Below, piece by piece: positions 16,010 through 24,160 of a DNA stretch of 33,540 nucleotides (positions are counted from its first letter, which is position 1; each line of letters begins with the position of its first letter). Below the pieces are notes generated by a model that searched no databases, had not been told where the DNA came from, and saw only the letters and a list, made by a program, of their open reading frames with translations. The DNA is from Acidobacteriota bacterium (GTDB lineage: Bacteria > Acidobacteriota > Terriglobia > Acidiferrales > 2-02-FULL-67-57): contig JACZYA010000016.1 in the NCBI GenBank assembly GCA_022571295.1, forward strand, positions 1 through 33,540. The letters are read 5' to 3'. Position numbers and translations under genes: made by a program.

Positions 16010-16399
16010 ATGAATCAGAACTATCTATCCAGTTACGTTCCTATCCTCATCTACTTTCTATTGGCTATGGGTGTGGCCGGCGCCATCATGCTGCTGTCCT
16101 GGCTGATCGGCCCGCGCAAACCCACGCCCACCAAGCTGTCGCCCTACGAATGCGGCATGTTGCCCACGGGTGACGCGCGCGAGCCTTTTTCGGTCAAGTT
16201 CTATCTGGTCGCGATCCTCTTTATCCTTTTCGACGTGGAAGCTATGTTTCTGATTGTCTGGGCTGTCGTCCTCCGGCAGCTTGGCATGTACGGGTTCATC
16301 ATCATGTCGATCTTCCTCTTCCTGCTCATGGTCGGGTTCGTGTACGAATGGAAAAAGGGCGTGTTGGATTGGGCTCCACGCCAAAGCCGGAGAGGATAA
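16010..16399 (+). CDS. nuoA: NADH-quinone oxidoreductase subunit A
   Basis: This 129-residue membrane subunit of complex I has three transmembrane helices (about 8-30, 62-85, 90-112). The hallmark loop [19 protein letters not shown] between helices 1 and 2 holds the invariant Cys near the quinone site, and [19 protein letters not shown] follows. The ATG at 16010 gives the normal family length. The frame is open further upstream but unconserved, and the start is weakly served by a GGCAACGAG. It heads the operon. Only 2 bases separate its TAA from the nuoC start, leaving no room for nuoB, which normally follows nuoA. Confidence 0.95.
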   Translation: MNQNYLSSYVPILIYFLLAMGVAGAIMLLSWLIGPRKPTPTKLSPYECGMLPTGDAREPFSVKFYLVAILFILFDVEAMFLIVWAVVLRQLGMYGFIIMSIFLFLLMVGFVYEWKKGVLDWAPRQSRRG

Positions 16400-16401
16400 C
16401 G

Positions 16402-16881
16402 GTGGGCATCCCGCAGGAATTGGCGACCCGGTCGCCGGTGCAACGGCTCACCGCAGCTCTTCCCGACGCTATCGTGGAAGCCGTCGAGTTCCGCAGCGAG
16501 CTGACCGTGCGGGTTGAGCCGGCTCACAGCCGCGCCGCGCTCGAATTCCTCAAGAACGACCCCGAGTTGCGCTTCAATGTTTTGAGCGACCTCACGGCGG
16601 TCGACCGCTACCCGCTCGAGCCGCGTTTTGAGATTGTTTATCAATTGCTCGCCTTGAAGCGCGGCGAGCGCTTGCGGTTGAAAGCCCGCCTGCCCGGCGA
16701 CGACCCCCGCATCGATTCCATCACCTTCCTCTGGCCCGCTGCCAATATGCTGGAACGCGAAGTGTTTGACCTCTTCGGCGTCCACTTCGCCGGCCACCCC
16801 AACCTGCGCCGTTTGATGATGCCGGAAGACTGGGAAGGACATCCCCTGCGCAAAGACTACCCGGTGGAGGGCTACCGCTAG
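16402..16881 (+). CDS. nuoC: NADH-quinone oxidoreductase subunit C
   Basis: The 159-residue hydrophilic subunit sits in the complex I connecting arm beside NuoD. It ends with the conserved block ANMLEREVFDLFGVHFAGHP, then LRRLMMPEDWEGHPLRKDYP. I chose GTG at 16402, with GGAGAGG (16389-16395) 6 bases upstream. The in-frame ATG at 16348 would overlap nuoA by 50 bases and add unconserved residues. The stop shares a base with the GTG start of nuoD. It is a separate gene, unlike the nuoCD fusions of enterobacteria. Confidence 0.94.
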   Translation: MGIPQELATRSPVQRLTAALPDAIVEAVEFRSELTVRVEPAHSRAALEFLKNDPELRFNVLSDLTAVDRYPLEPRFEIVYQLLALKRGERLRLKARLPGDDPRIDSITFLWPAANMLEREVFDLFGVHFAGHPNLRRLMMPEDWEGHPLRKDYPVEGYR

Positions 16882-18077
16882 TGGTTGAGCCCATCGCTCC
16901 CCCGCCCGTTTCCGCTGAGACCATGACCCTCAACATGGGGCCCCAGCACCCCTCTACCCACGGCGTCCTGCGGCTCATCCTGGAACTTGACGGCGAGACT
17001 ATCCTGCGCGCCACGCCCGACATCGGCTTCCTGCACACCGGCATCGAGAAAAACGCCGAAAAGCTCTACTACTCCCAGGTCATCCCCTTGACCGACCGCA
17101 TCGACTACTTGGCGCCGCTCTCCAATAACCTGGTCTTTTGCCTCGCGGTGGAAAAACTCCTCAAACTGCAAATCCCGCCCCGCGCCCAGTGGATTCGGGT
17201 TCTGCTCACCGAGCTGAGCCGCATCAACAACCACTTGGTCTGGCTGGGCACCACCGCGCTCGAAATCGGCGCCATGTCGGTGTTTCTCTACTGCTTCCGT
17301 GAGCGAGAGGAAGTTCTCAAAATCTTCGAGCTCTGCTCCGGGCAGCGCATGATGTGCAGCTACTTCCGCATCGGCGGGCTGGCGGTGGAGCCGCCGCTGG
17401 ATTTCTACTCTCGCGTGGACGGCTTCCTGAAAATGATGCCCGCGCGCATCGATGACTACGAAGACCTTCTCACGGAAAACAGAATCTGGCTCGGCCGCAC
17501 CAAAGGTGTTGGCGTTCTTTCCCTGGACGATGCCCTGGCGTACAGCATAACCGGCCCCAACTTGCGGGCCTCGGGCCTGGCCTACGATTTGCGGAAGGAG
17601 TGTCCCTACTCAGGCTACGAAAATTTTACTTTCGACGTACCCTCGCGCTCGGAGGGAGACTGCTACGCCCGCTACTCAGTTCGCATCGAGGAACTGCGGC
17701 AAAGTCTGCGCATTGTCCGCCAGGCGCTTGACGGACTCCCAGAGGGCCCCATCCAGGCTGACGCCCCCGGCGTTGTGCTGCCGGACCGTGACAAAATGAA
17801 GGCCGAGATGGAAGCTCTGATCTACCACTTCAAGCTGGTGGTGGATGGATTTGCCCCGCCGGCGGGAGAAGTCTATTTTCCCATTGAGTCGCCCAAAGGC
17901 GAGTTGGGTTGCTACCTGGTCAGCGACGGCGGCCCCCGCCCCTGGCGCATGCGCTGGCGCGGTCCCTCGTTGTTCAACGTGCAACTGCTCGCCAAGCTCT
18001 TGCCCGGCCACCTGCTGGCCGACGCCGTCGCCATTACCGCCAGCGTGGATTTTGTCCTGGGCGAGGTGGACCGCTGA
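16881..18077 (+). CDS. nuoD: NADH-quinone oxidoreductase subunit D
   Basis: The 398-residue subunit descends from the hydrogenase large subunit and lines the quinone-binding pocket together with NuoB, which is not encoded here. It shows MTLNMGPQHPSTHGVLRLIL, FLHTGIEK, LSRINNHLVWLG and the C-terminal VDFVLGEVDR. The full frame begins at GTG 16881, overlapping the nuoC stop by one base. A shorter start at ATG 16923, 14 codons later, lies directly on the conserved block and is also possible. The hydrogenase nickel cysteines are absent, as expected for NuoD. Its stop overlaps the nuoEF ATG by one base. Confidence 0.96.
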   Translation: MVEPIAPPPVSAETMTLNMGPQHPSTHGVLRLILELDGETILRATPDIGFLHTGIEKNAEKLYYSQVIPLTDRIDYLAPLSNNLVFCLAVEKLLKLQIPPRAQWIRVLLTELSRINNHLVWLGTTALEIGAMSVFLYCFREREEVLKIFELCSGQRMMCSYFRIGGLAVEPPLDFYSRVDGFLKMMPARIDDYEDLLTENRIWLGRTKGVGVLSLDDALAYSITGPNLRASGLAYDLRKECPYSGYENFTFDVPSRSEGDCYARYSVRIEELRQSLRIVRQALDGLPEGPIQADAPGVVLPDRDKMKAEMEALIYHFKLVVDGFAPPAGEVYFPIESPKGELGCYLVSDGGPRPWRMRWRGPSLFNVQLLAKLLPGHLLADAVAITASVDFVLGEVDR

Positions 18078-19909
18078 TGGCCCTGCAACTCTCGCCCGAA
18101 CTCCGCAAGAAGTTTGAGAGCCTCAAGCAGCGGTACCCGCGGCAGCGCTCGGCCTTGATTCCCATGCTGCTCTTCGCTCAGGACGAGCTCGGTTGCGTGC
18201 CCGACCAGCTGGTGGACTATTTGGCCGACGATCTCGATCTTCGCCGCATGGAAGTGGAGGAAGTCATCTCTTACTACTCCATGTTGCGGCGCCGGCCCGC
18301 CGGTCGCTACCACCTGCAAGTCTGCACCAACGTTTCTTGCCTGCTGCGCGGCGGCAAGCAAATTCTCGACCAGGTGCAGCGCCACTGCGGGGTTCCGCCC
18401 AAAACCGCAACGGATGACGGACTGTTTTCCTACGAAGAGGTCGAGTGCATCGGCGCCTGTACCGGCGCGCCGGCGATGCAGGTGAACTACGACTACTATG
18501 AGAACCTGACTCCGCAGTCCTTGAACGAACTGCTTGACCAGCTGCAACTAGGAAACACTCCCTCTCCGACCCGCCAAACCACCGACTTCCTCAAGCAACA
18601 AAAACCGCATTCAGCCGAAGTGCGCGTTGTCGGCCGCCGCTTCGGCCTGCGCAACTCGGCCGCGCTCACTACTTATCTGAAGCATGATGGCTACCAGGGG
18701 TTGGAAAAAGCGCTGAAGGAAATGACACCGGAGCAAATCCTGGAAGAGGTCAAGCGCTCCAACCTGCGCGGCCGGGGCGGCGCCGGCTTTCCGGCCGGCA
18801 TGAAGTGGGGCTTCGTTCCCAAGGACACCGACAAGCCCAAGTACATCATCGCCAACGCCGATGAAAGCGAGCCCGGCACCTGCAAAGACCGCGCCCTGAT
18901 GGAGCATGACCCGCACCAGTTGATCGAGGGTTTAGTGATTGCCGCCCGCGTCGTCAACGCTCACCAGGGTTACATCTACATCCGGGGCGAGTACCGCTAC
19001 GTGATGGAAATCCTCGACCGTGCCATTGCCGAAGCCTATGAGCGCAACTACCTGGGTAAGAACATCCTCGGTAGCGGTTTTGATTTCGACCTCTGCACCC
19101 ACACTGGCGCGGGCGCCTACGAATGCGGTGAGGAAAGCGCCCTGATGGAATCGCTGGAGGGCAAGCGCGGCTACCCCCGCATCCGCCCGCCCTTCCCGGC
19201 CGTGGTCGGCCTCTACGGCTGCCCGACCGTAATCAACAACGTCGAAACCTTGAGCTCGGTGCCGGCCATCATTCTGAAAGGCGGGGAGTGGTACGCAGAC
19301 CTGGGCAGCGAGCGCAACGGCGGCACGCGCCTGTTCTGTATCTCCGGCCACGTCAACCGTCCCGGCTTGTACGAGCTGCCGATGGGATTCCCCTTGCGGC
19401 GAATGATTGAAGAAGTGGCCGGCGGCATGCGTGACGGCAAGAAGTGCAAGGCGGTCATCCCCGGCGGCTCTTCCGTGCCTGTGCTGACTGCCGACCAACT
19501 CGACACCCCGATGGACTTCGACTCCGTCGCCAAGGCCGGCTCCATGCTCGGCTCCGGTGCCGTAATCGTGATGGACGAAGACACCTGCATGGTGGAAGTG
19601 GCCCAGCGAATCGCGCAGTTCTACGCCCATGAGTCCTGCGGCTGGTGCATTCCCTGCCGCGAAGGAACGGCCTGGCTGCGCAAAGTGCTTGACCGCTTCC
19701 ACTCCGGCGGCGGCCGCACCCAGGACATCCCGCTGCTGAAAGAGCTGGCCCAGAATATGCTGGGCAAGACCTTCTGCCCGTTGGGAGATGCGGCGGCCAT
19801 GCCCATCATCAGCTTCGTGGACAAGTTCCGCCACGAGTTTGAGGAGCACCTGCGCACGGGGGAATGCCCGTTCTCCCGCGACGCCGCCGCGGTCGCCACA
19901 CCACTATGA
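18077..19909 (+). CDS. nuoEF: NuoE-NuoF fusion, NADH-input module of complex I
   Basis: This 610-residue protein joins two normally separate subunits. Residues 1-157 are NuoE, with the [2Fe-2S] N1a cysteines C83, C88, C124 and C128. A linker of about 20 residues (158-178) leads to NuoF from about 180, with the NADH/FMN site GRGGAGFPAGMKWGF near 231-246 and the N3 [4Fe-4S] cysteines C521, C524, C527 (SCGWCIPCREG) and C567. It oxidises NADH, passing electrons through FMN to the iron-sulfur chain. The ATG at 18077 overlaps the nuoD stop. There is no internal stop or frameshift at the junction, so the fusion is real in this sequence. Confidence 0.95.
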   Translation: MALQLSPELRKKFESLKQRYPRQRSALIPMLLFAQDELGCVPDQLVDYLADDLDLRRMEVEEVISYYSMLRRRPAGRYHLQVCTNVSCLLRGGKQILDQVQRHCGVPPKTATDDGLFSYEEVECIGACTGAPAMQVNYDYYENLTPQSLNELLDQLQLGNTPSPTRQTTDFLKQQKPHSAEVRVVGRRFGLRNSAALTTYLKHDGYQGLEKALKEMTPEQILEEVKRSNLRGRGGAGFPAGMKWGFVPKDTDKPKYIIANADESEPGTCKDRALMEHDPHQLIEGLVIAARVVNAHQGYIYIRGEYRYVMEILDRAIAEAYERNYLGKNILGSGFDFDLCTHTGAGAYECGEESALMESLEGKRGYPRIRPPFPAVVGLYGCPTVINNVETLSSVPAIILKGGEWYADLGSERNGGTRLFCISGHVNRPGLYELPMGFPLRRMIEEVAGGMRDGKKCKAVIPGGSSVPVLTADQLDTPMDFDSVAKAGSMLGSGAVIVMDEDTCMVEVAQRIAQFYAHESCGWCIPCREGTAWLRKVLDRFHSGGGRTQDIPLLKELAQNMLGKTFCPLGDAAAMPIISFVDKFRHEFEEHLRTGECPFSRDAAAVATPL

Positions 19910-22131
19910 GTGAAACCCAAAATTCGGTTCAGCTCACGGTTGACGGACGCGCCATCGACGTCCCTTCCGGCACCCTGCTGATCGAAGCTTGCAAGTCCAC
20001 CGGCCACGAAGTTCCGTCGTTTTGCTACTATCCGGGGCTTTCGTTGCAGGCCGCCTGTCGGATGTGCTTGGTGGAAATCGAAAAGACGCCCAAGCTCCAA
20101 ACCGCCTGCACGGTCGTGGTCCAGCCCGGAATGATCGTTCGCACCGAGACGCCGCAGGTGGCCGAGGCCCGCAAGAACATGCTGGAATTCCTCCTCACCA
20201 ACCACCCGCTCGACTGCCCGGTGTGCGACAAAGGTGGGGAATGCGAGCTCCAGGACATGGTGTTTCGCTACGGCGCCGCCGAAAGCCGCTTTGTCGAAGA
20301 AAAAGAGCACCAGCCCGAGCAGCAGTTTTCCCCCATCGTCTATTTTGACTATCCCCGCTGCATCCTCTGCTTCCGCTGCGTGCGCGTGTGCGACGAAGCC
20401 ATGGACGTCAAGGCGCTCGGCATCGGGCAGCGCGGCGTCCGCACCCTCATCATCCCCAACCGCCCCGACGGGACGCTCGAATGCGAAGAGTGCGGCATGT
20501 GCATTGACATCTGCCCGGTGGGGGCGCTCACCAGCCACCAGTATCGGTACAAGACGCGCCCGTGGGAAATGAACTACGTCGGCACGCCCTGCGCGCACTG
20601 CGGCGATGGCTGCAAGACCACCTTGAACGTCCGCAATAACCAAATCCTGCGCGGCAACAACCGTGACATGACGGGAATCAACGGCGAATTCCTCTGCATC
20701 AAGGGCCGCTACGCCGGCGACTTCACGCACCATCCCGAGCGTCTCCGGCAACCTTTGCTGCGCCGCAACGGCCAGTTGCAACCCGCCAGTTGGGAGGAAG
20801 CGCTGGGGTTCGTGGCCCAGCACCTGAAGGAAATTACCAAGCGTTCCGGCCCCCGAACGGTAGGATTCCTCGGCTCCAACCGTACCACCAACGAGGAAAA
20901 CTATTTGTTGGCTCGCTTCGCGCGCACCGTGGTGGGAACCAATAATCTCGACCACCACCGCACGGCTGACTTCGCCGCCCTGGCCGGCGCCCTCCATGGT
21001 GAGCCGGTTCGCTACGCTGCCTCCGGCGACCTCAGTCGGGCCTCCGCCATCCTGCTGGTAGGGAACGACCCCACCCATAACCACCCGCTGCTCGCGTGGA
21101 ACATCCGTTCCGCCGTCCGCCAGCACGGCGCGCACCTCTACATCATCAATTCCAGACGGATCAAACTGCGCCGGCAGGCCCGTCAACTGGTGGAGATTCC
21201 CTCGGGCAAGGAAGCTGCCGCCATTGAGGCTCTGCATGGCGCCCCCACTGACATCTCGGCTGCCACCCAACAGGAGCTTGCGACGCTGCGGGCGGCGCTG
21301 GAGAAGGAATCTGACGTCATCGTCTTGTTCGGCGCGGAAGTTTTCGGCTCGGCGGTCAGCCGCCTGGTTGAATTCAGCCGCCAACTCCCCGGCGTGACCC
21401 GCTACATCGCTTTGGGCGACTACGCCAACTCTCGTGGTGCTGCCGATATGGGCCTTTTGCCTGACCGGCTGCCCGGCTATGCTTCGCTCAAAGATGCGCT
21501 GACGCGGAAGAAGTGGGAGCAGGTCTGGGGTGCAGCCCTGCCTTCAGAGCCAGGCTTGCATGCAAAACAGATGCTCGGCGGCAACCAATTGCGTGCCCTC
21601 TACGTAATCGGGTCGAACCCGGTTAGGACTTTCGGGTTGCCGCAAACGCGCGAGGCGCTGGGCGAGCTCGAACTGCTGGTGGTGCACGAACTGTTCTTGA
21701 CGGAAACCGCGCGGCTGGCCGACGTGGTGCTGCCCGCCGCTTCCGCCTATGAAAAAGATGGCACCTTCACAAACACCTGCGGCGAGGTGCAGCGCCTGAA
21801 GCGGGCGCTGGATCCGGGCGCCGTCCGTACCGATTTTGAGATCATCCGCTTGTTGTCTTACGCCTGGGGTACGCCCCTCCCGTTGCGGTCATCGGAAGCC
21901 GCCTTTGAAGAGATTCGCCAGCACGTCCGCGGCTACAGGGTCTCCCAGGCCCAACTCGTAGCCGGGCAGGCGGTTCGTTGTGCTCCCACCAGTGGGCATG
22001 CCGCGGCGGACACCCCGCCGGGCCTGGTGTTCTCTGCGGACGACTCGTTGTTCACCTCCGGAACCCTGGGCCGATACAGCGCGGCGTTGAATTCAGTTTC
22101 GGAGCGCGATCTGCCGCGGTCACGCCTATGA
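19906..22131 (+). CDS. nuoG: NADH-quinone oxidoreductase subunit G with extra ferredoxin-type cysteines
   Basis: The 741-residue iron-sulfur subunit has these cluster ligands: N1b C40, C51, C54, C68; N5 H100, C104, C107, C113; N7 pattern CAHCGDGC (C229 onward) plus a Cys 27 residues later. Between N5 and N7 lie two full CxxCxxCxxxC motifs, C152/155/158/162 and C193/196/199/203. Ordinary NuoG binds only N4 there, using four of these. Eight cysteines suggest a 2[4Fe-4S] ferredoxin unit like that in HoxU or HydA. The C-terminal two thirds are a molybdopterin-oxidoreductase-like domain without a cofactor role in complex I. The start overlaps the nuoEF stop (ATGA). Confidence 0.94.
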   Translation: MSETQNSVQLTVDGRAIDVPSGTLLIEACKSTGHEVPSFCYYPGLSLQAACRMCLVEIEKTPKLQTACTVVVQPGMIVRTETPQVAEARKNMLEFLLTNHPLDCPVCDKGGECELQDMVFRYGAAESRFVEEKEHQPEQQFSPIVYFDYPRCILCFRCVRVCDEAMDVKALGIGQRGVRTLIIPNRPDGTLECEECGMCIDICPVGALTSHQYRYKTRPWEMNYVGTPCAHCGDGCKTTLNVRNNQILRGNNRDMTGINGEFLCIKGRYAGDFTHHPERLRQPLLRRNGQLQPASWEEALGFVAQHLKEITKRSGPRTVGFLGSNRTTNEENYLLARFARTVVGTNNLDHHRTADFAALAGALHGEPVRYAASGDLSRASAILLVGNDPTHNHPLLAWNIRSAVRQHGAHLYIINSRRIKLRRQARQLVEIPSGKEAAAIEALHGAPTDISAATQQELATLRAALEKESDVIVLFGAEVFGSAVSRLVEFSRQLPGVTRYIALGDYANSRGAADMGLLPDRLPGYASLKDALTRKKWEQVWGAALPSEPGLHAKQMLGGNQLRALYVIGSNPVRTFGLPQTREALGELELLVVHELFLTETARLADVVLPAASAYEKDGTFTNTCGEVQRLKRALDPGAVRTDFEIIRLLSYAWGTPLPLRSSEAAFEEIRQHVRGYRVSQAQLVAGQAVRCAPTSGHAAADTPPGLVFSADDSLFTSGTLGRYSAALNSVSERDLPRSRL

Positions 22132-23345
22132 GCGAATGGATTAGTCGCCATCCCGAGTTGCTGGTCGCAGGCCTGAAGGCCGGGGTCTTGATCTTTGTCC
22201 TGTTGACCGCAGTTGCTTATATGGTCTGGTTTGAACGCAAGTTGATTGCACACATTCAGTCCCGCTGGGGCCCCTACCGCGTGGGCCCGCACGGGTTGTT
22301 GCAACCGCTGGCCGATGGGCTCAAGTTTTTGTTCAAAGAAGACATCATCCTGACCAACGTCACCAGCCGCTTCGTTTACCTGTTCGCGCCTTTTCTCTCG
22401 CTCGCATTGGCGCTGCTGGCGGTGGCCGTGATTCCATTCGGGCCGGAAGAATTTGAGCTGTTGGGCACTCGCACCGGCCTCTACGTTGCCGACATCAACG
22501 TTGGGTTGCTCTTCGTGTTGGCTGTCACCTCACTGGGCGTGTATGGGGTTGTCCTGGCCGGTTGGTCTTCCAATAGCAAGTATCCTCTCTTGGGCGGCTT
22601 GCGCAGTGCCGCCCAAATGATCAGCTACGAGCTGGCTTTGACTTTTGCCGTAGTCGGTGTGCTGTTGTTGGCCGGGACTCTCTCGCTGCGCGAAATCGTC
22701 GACGGGCAAAGCGGCACCTGGGCTGGCTTCCTCCCCCGCTGGCACGTCTTTCCCCAGTTTGTGGCTTTTGTTTGTTTTTTTGTGGCCGGCGTCGCCGAGA
22801 CCAACCGGACGCCCTTCGATCTCCCCGAAGCCGAGTCCGAGTTGGTGGCGGGCTTCCACACCGAGTACAGCAGCTTGAAATTCGCCATGTTTTTCATGGC
22901 CGAGTACGCCCACATCATTACCACTTCTCTTTTGGTTACGATTCTCTTCTTCGGCGGCTGGCTCTCTCCCTTCCCCGATACCGCCGCCTGGAATTTCACG
23001 CGCTTCCTGCCTAGCGTGCTGACGGCGGTGCTGGCCCTGCTGTTCTTCCGCGACGCTTTTCGATTGACGAACCAGTACCATCGTGTCCTGACTTTTCTTA
23101 TTTGTATGGGCCTCGCGGGCCTGGCGTTCCTGTTGCTGCACCCGACAGCGCTCGTTCTGGCCCAGGGCCCGTTTTGGTTACTGGCCAAGACGGGGATGTT
23201 TCTGTTTGTGTTCGTCTGGACACGGGCAACGCTGCCGCGGTTCCGCTATGACCAGCTCATGGCCTTCGGCTGGAAGCTGCTGGTTCCGCTGGCGGTACTC
23301 AATGTGTTCGTCACCAGTTTTGTGGTGGCATGGCGGGCGGATTAA
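22128..23345 (+). CDS. nuoH: NADH-quinone oxidoreductase subunit H
   Basis: The 405-residue membrane subunit has about eight or nine transmembrane helices and anchors the peripheral arm, forming the floor of the quinone cavity. Conserved parts are FERKLIAHIQSRWGPYRVGP, GLKFLFKEDI, and the acidic loop NRTPFDLPEAESELVAGF followed by YSSLKFAMFFMAEYA. The ATG at 22128 overlaps the nuoG stop. The stop TAA shares its last base with the nuoJ ATG, so nuoI, which usually follows nuoH, is absent from this position. Confidence 0.96.
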   Translation: MSEWISRHPELLVAGLKAGVLIFVLLTAVAYMVWFERKLIAHIQSRWGPYRVGPHGLLQPLADGLKFLFKEDIILTNVTSRFVYLFAPFLSLALALLAVAVIPFGPEEFELLGTRTGLYVADINVGLLFVLAVTSLGVYGVVLAGWSSNSKYPLLGGLRSAAQMISYELALTFAVVGVLLLAGTLSLREIVDGQSGTWAGFLPRWHVFPQFVAFVCFFVAGVAETNRTPFDLPEAESELVAGFHTEYSSLKFAMFFMAEYAHIITTSLLVTILFFGGWLSPFPDTAAWNFTRFLPSVLTAVLALLFFRDAFRLTNQYHRVLTFLICMGLAGLAFLLLHPTALVLAQGPFWLLAKTGMFLFVFVWTRATLPRFRYDQLMAFGWKLLVPLAVLNVFVTSFVVAWRAD

Positions 23346-23845
23346 TGAGCGCTGAGCACTGGCTGTTCTTTTTCTTCGCCGGCGTGGCCGTCCTGGGGGC
23401 GCTGAACCTGATTCTCCAGCGCCATCCTATCCACAGCGCGTTGTCGCTGATCTTGGTCATGGCTTCGCTGGCGGTGCTCTACCTGCTCTTAGGAGCCGAG
23501 TTTATTGCCGCCATCCAAATCATCGTCTATGCCGGCGCCATCATGGTGTTATTCGTGTTTGTCATTATGGTGCTGAATGCGGGCGAGGAAGAACGCACCA
23601 GCCTGAGTCGCGTGGCGAAATTCGTGGGCCTACCGCTGGCGGCGGTCTTCCTGGTCGAGGTGTGCTACGTTCTCTACCGAGCGTGGCCGAGCGAGCAGAT
23701 GGTAGTGCCCGAGCGTTTCCTGGGCCGAACCGAAGCCATCGGCAAGGCGCTCTACGGGGAATTCCTGCTGCCGTTTGAGTTGACCGCGATTCTCATCCTG
23801 ATTGCTCTGGTGGGAGCCGTTGTTCTCGCCCAGAAGGAGCCTTAA
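23345..23845 (+). CDS. nuoJ: NADH-quinone oxidoreductase subunit J
   Basis: The 166-residue membrane subunit has five hydrophobic helices. The third contains the conserved [19 protein letters not shown], whose pi-bulge takes part in coupling between the quinone site and the pumps. The ATG at 23345 overlaps nuoH by one base. A slightly longer frame adds five residues inside nuoH and is less likely. It is followed 2 bases later by nuoK. Confidence 0.94.
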   Translation: MSAEHWLFFFFAGVAVLGALNLILQRHPIHSALSLILVMASLAVLYLLLGAEFIAAIQIIVYAGAIMVLFVFVIMVLNAGEEERTSLSRVAKFVGLPLAAVFLVEVCYVLYRAWPSEQMVVPERFLGRTEAIGKALYGEFLLPFELTAILILIALVGAVVLAQKEP

Positions 23846-23847
23846 CC

Positions 23848-24153
23848 ATGCACGTCCCTCTTTCCTACTATCTCATCCTGAGCGCAATCCTTTTCGGCTT
23901 GGGCGTGCTGGGGTTTCTGCTCAAACGCAACATCATTGCCATCTTCATGTCGCTTGAGCTCATGCTAAACGCTGTAAACCTTTCTTTCGTTGCGTTCTCC
24001 TACGCCTGGCAACAGATCAGCGGCCAGATTTTTGTTTTCTTCGTGATTGTGGTTGCAGCCGCCGAAGCGGCCGTCGGCTTGGCGATCATCATTATGATTT
24101 TCCGCAACCGCGCTTCGCTCAACATCGAGCGGATAAACTTGATGAAGCTCTAA
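23848..24153 (+). CDS. nuoK: NADH-quinone oxidoreductase subunit K
   Basis: This 101-residue three-helix membrane subunit is the usual size. The two buried glutamates needed for proton transfer are present: E37 in [13 protein letters not shown] and E73 in [11 protein letters not shown]. The gene lies between nuoJ and nuoL, with a ribosome binding site AGAAGGAG overlapping the end of nuoJ. Confidence 0.95.
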   Translation: MHVPLSYYLILSAILFGLGVLGFLLKRNIIAIFMSLELMLNAVNLSFVAFSYAWQQISGQIFVFFVIVVAAAEAAVGLAIIIMIFRNRASLNIERINLMKL

Positions 24154-24160
24154 CACTGCC

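Noticed and set aside
16348-16401. Longer nuoC start at ATG 16348
   Set aside because: It would overlap nuoA by over 50 bases and adds unconserved residues. GTG at 16402 has a well-placed GGAGAGG.
19621-21384. 587-codon minus-strand frame opposite nuoG
   Set aside because: It is fully antisense to nuoEF/nuoG, with no family motif and no ribosome binding site.
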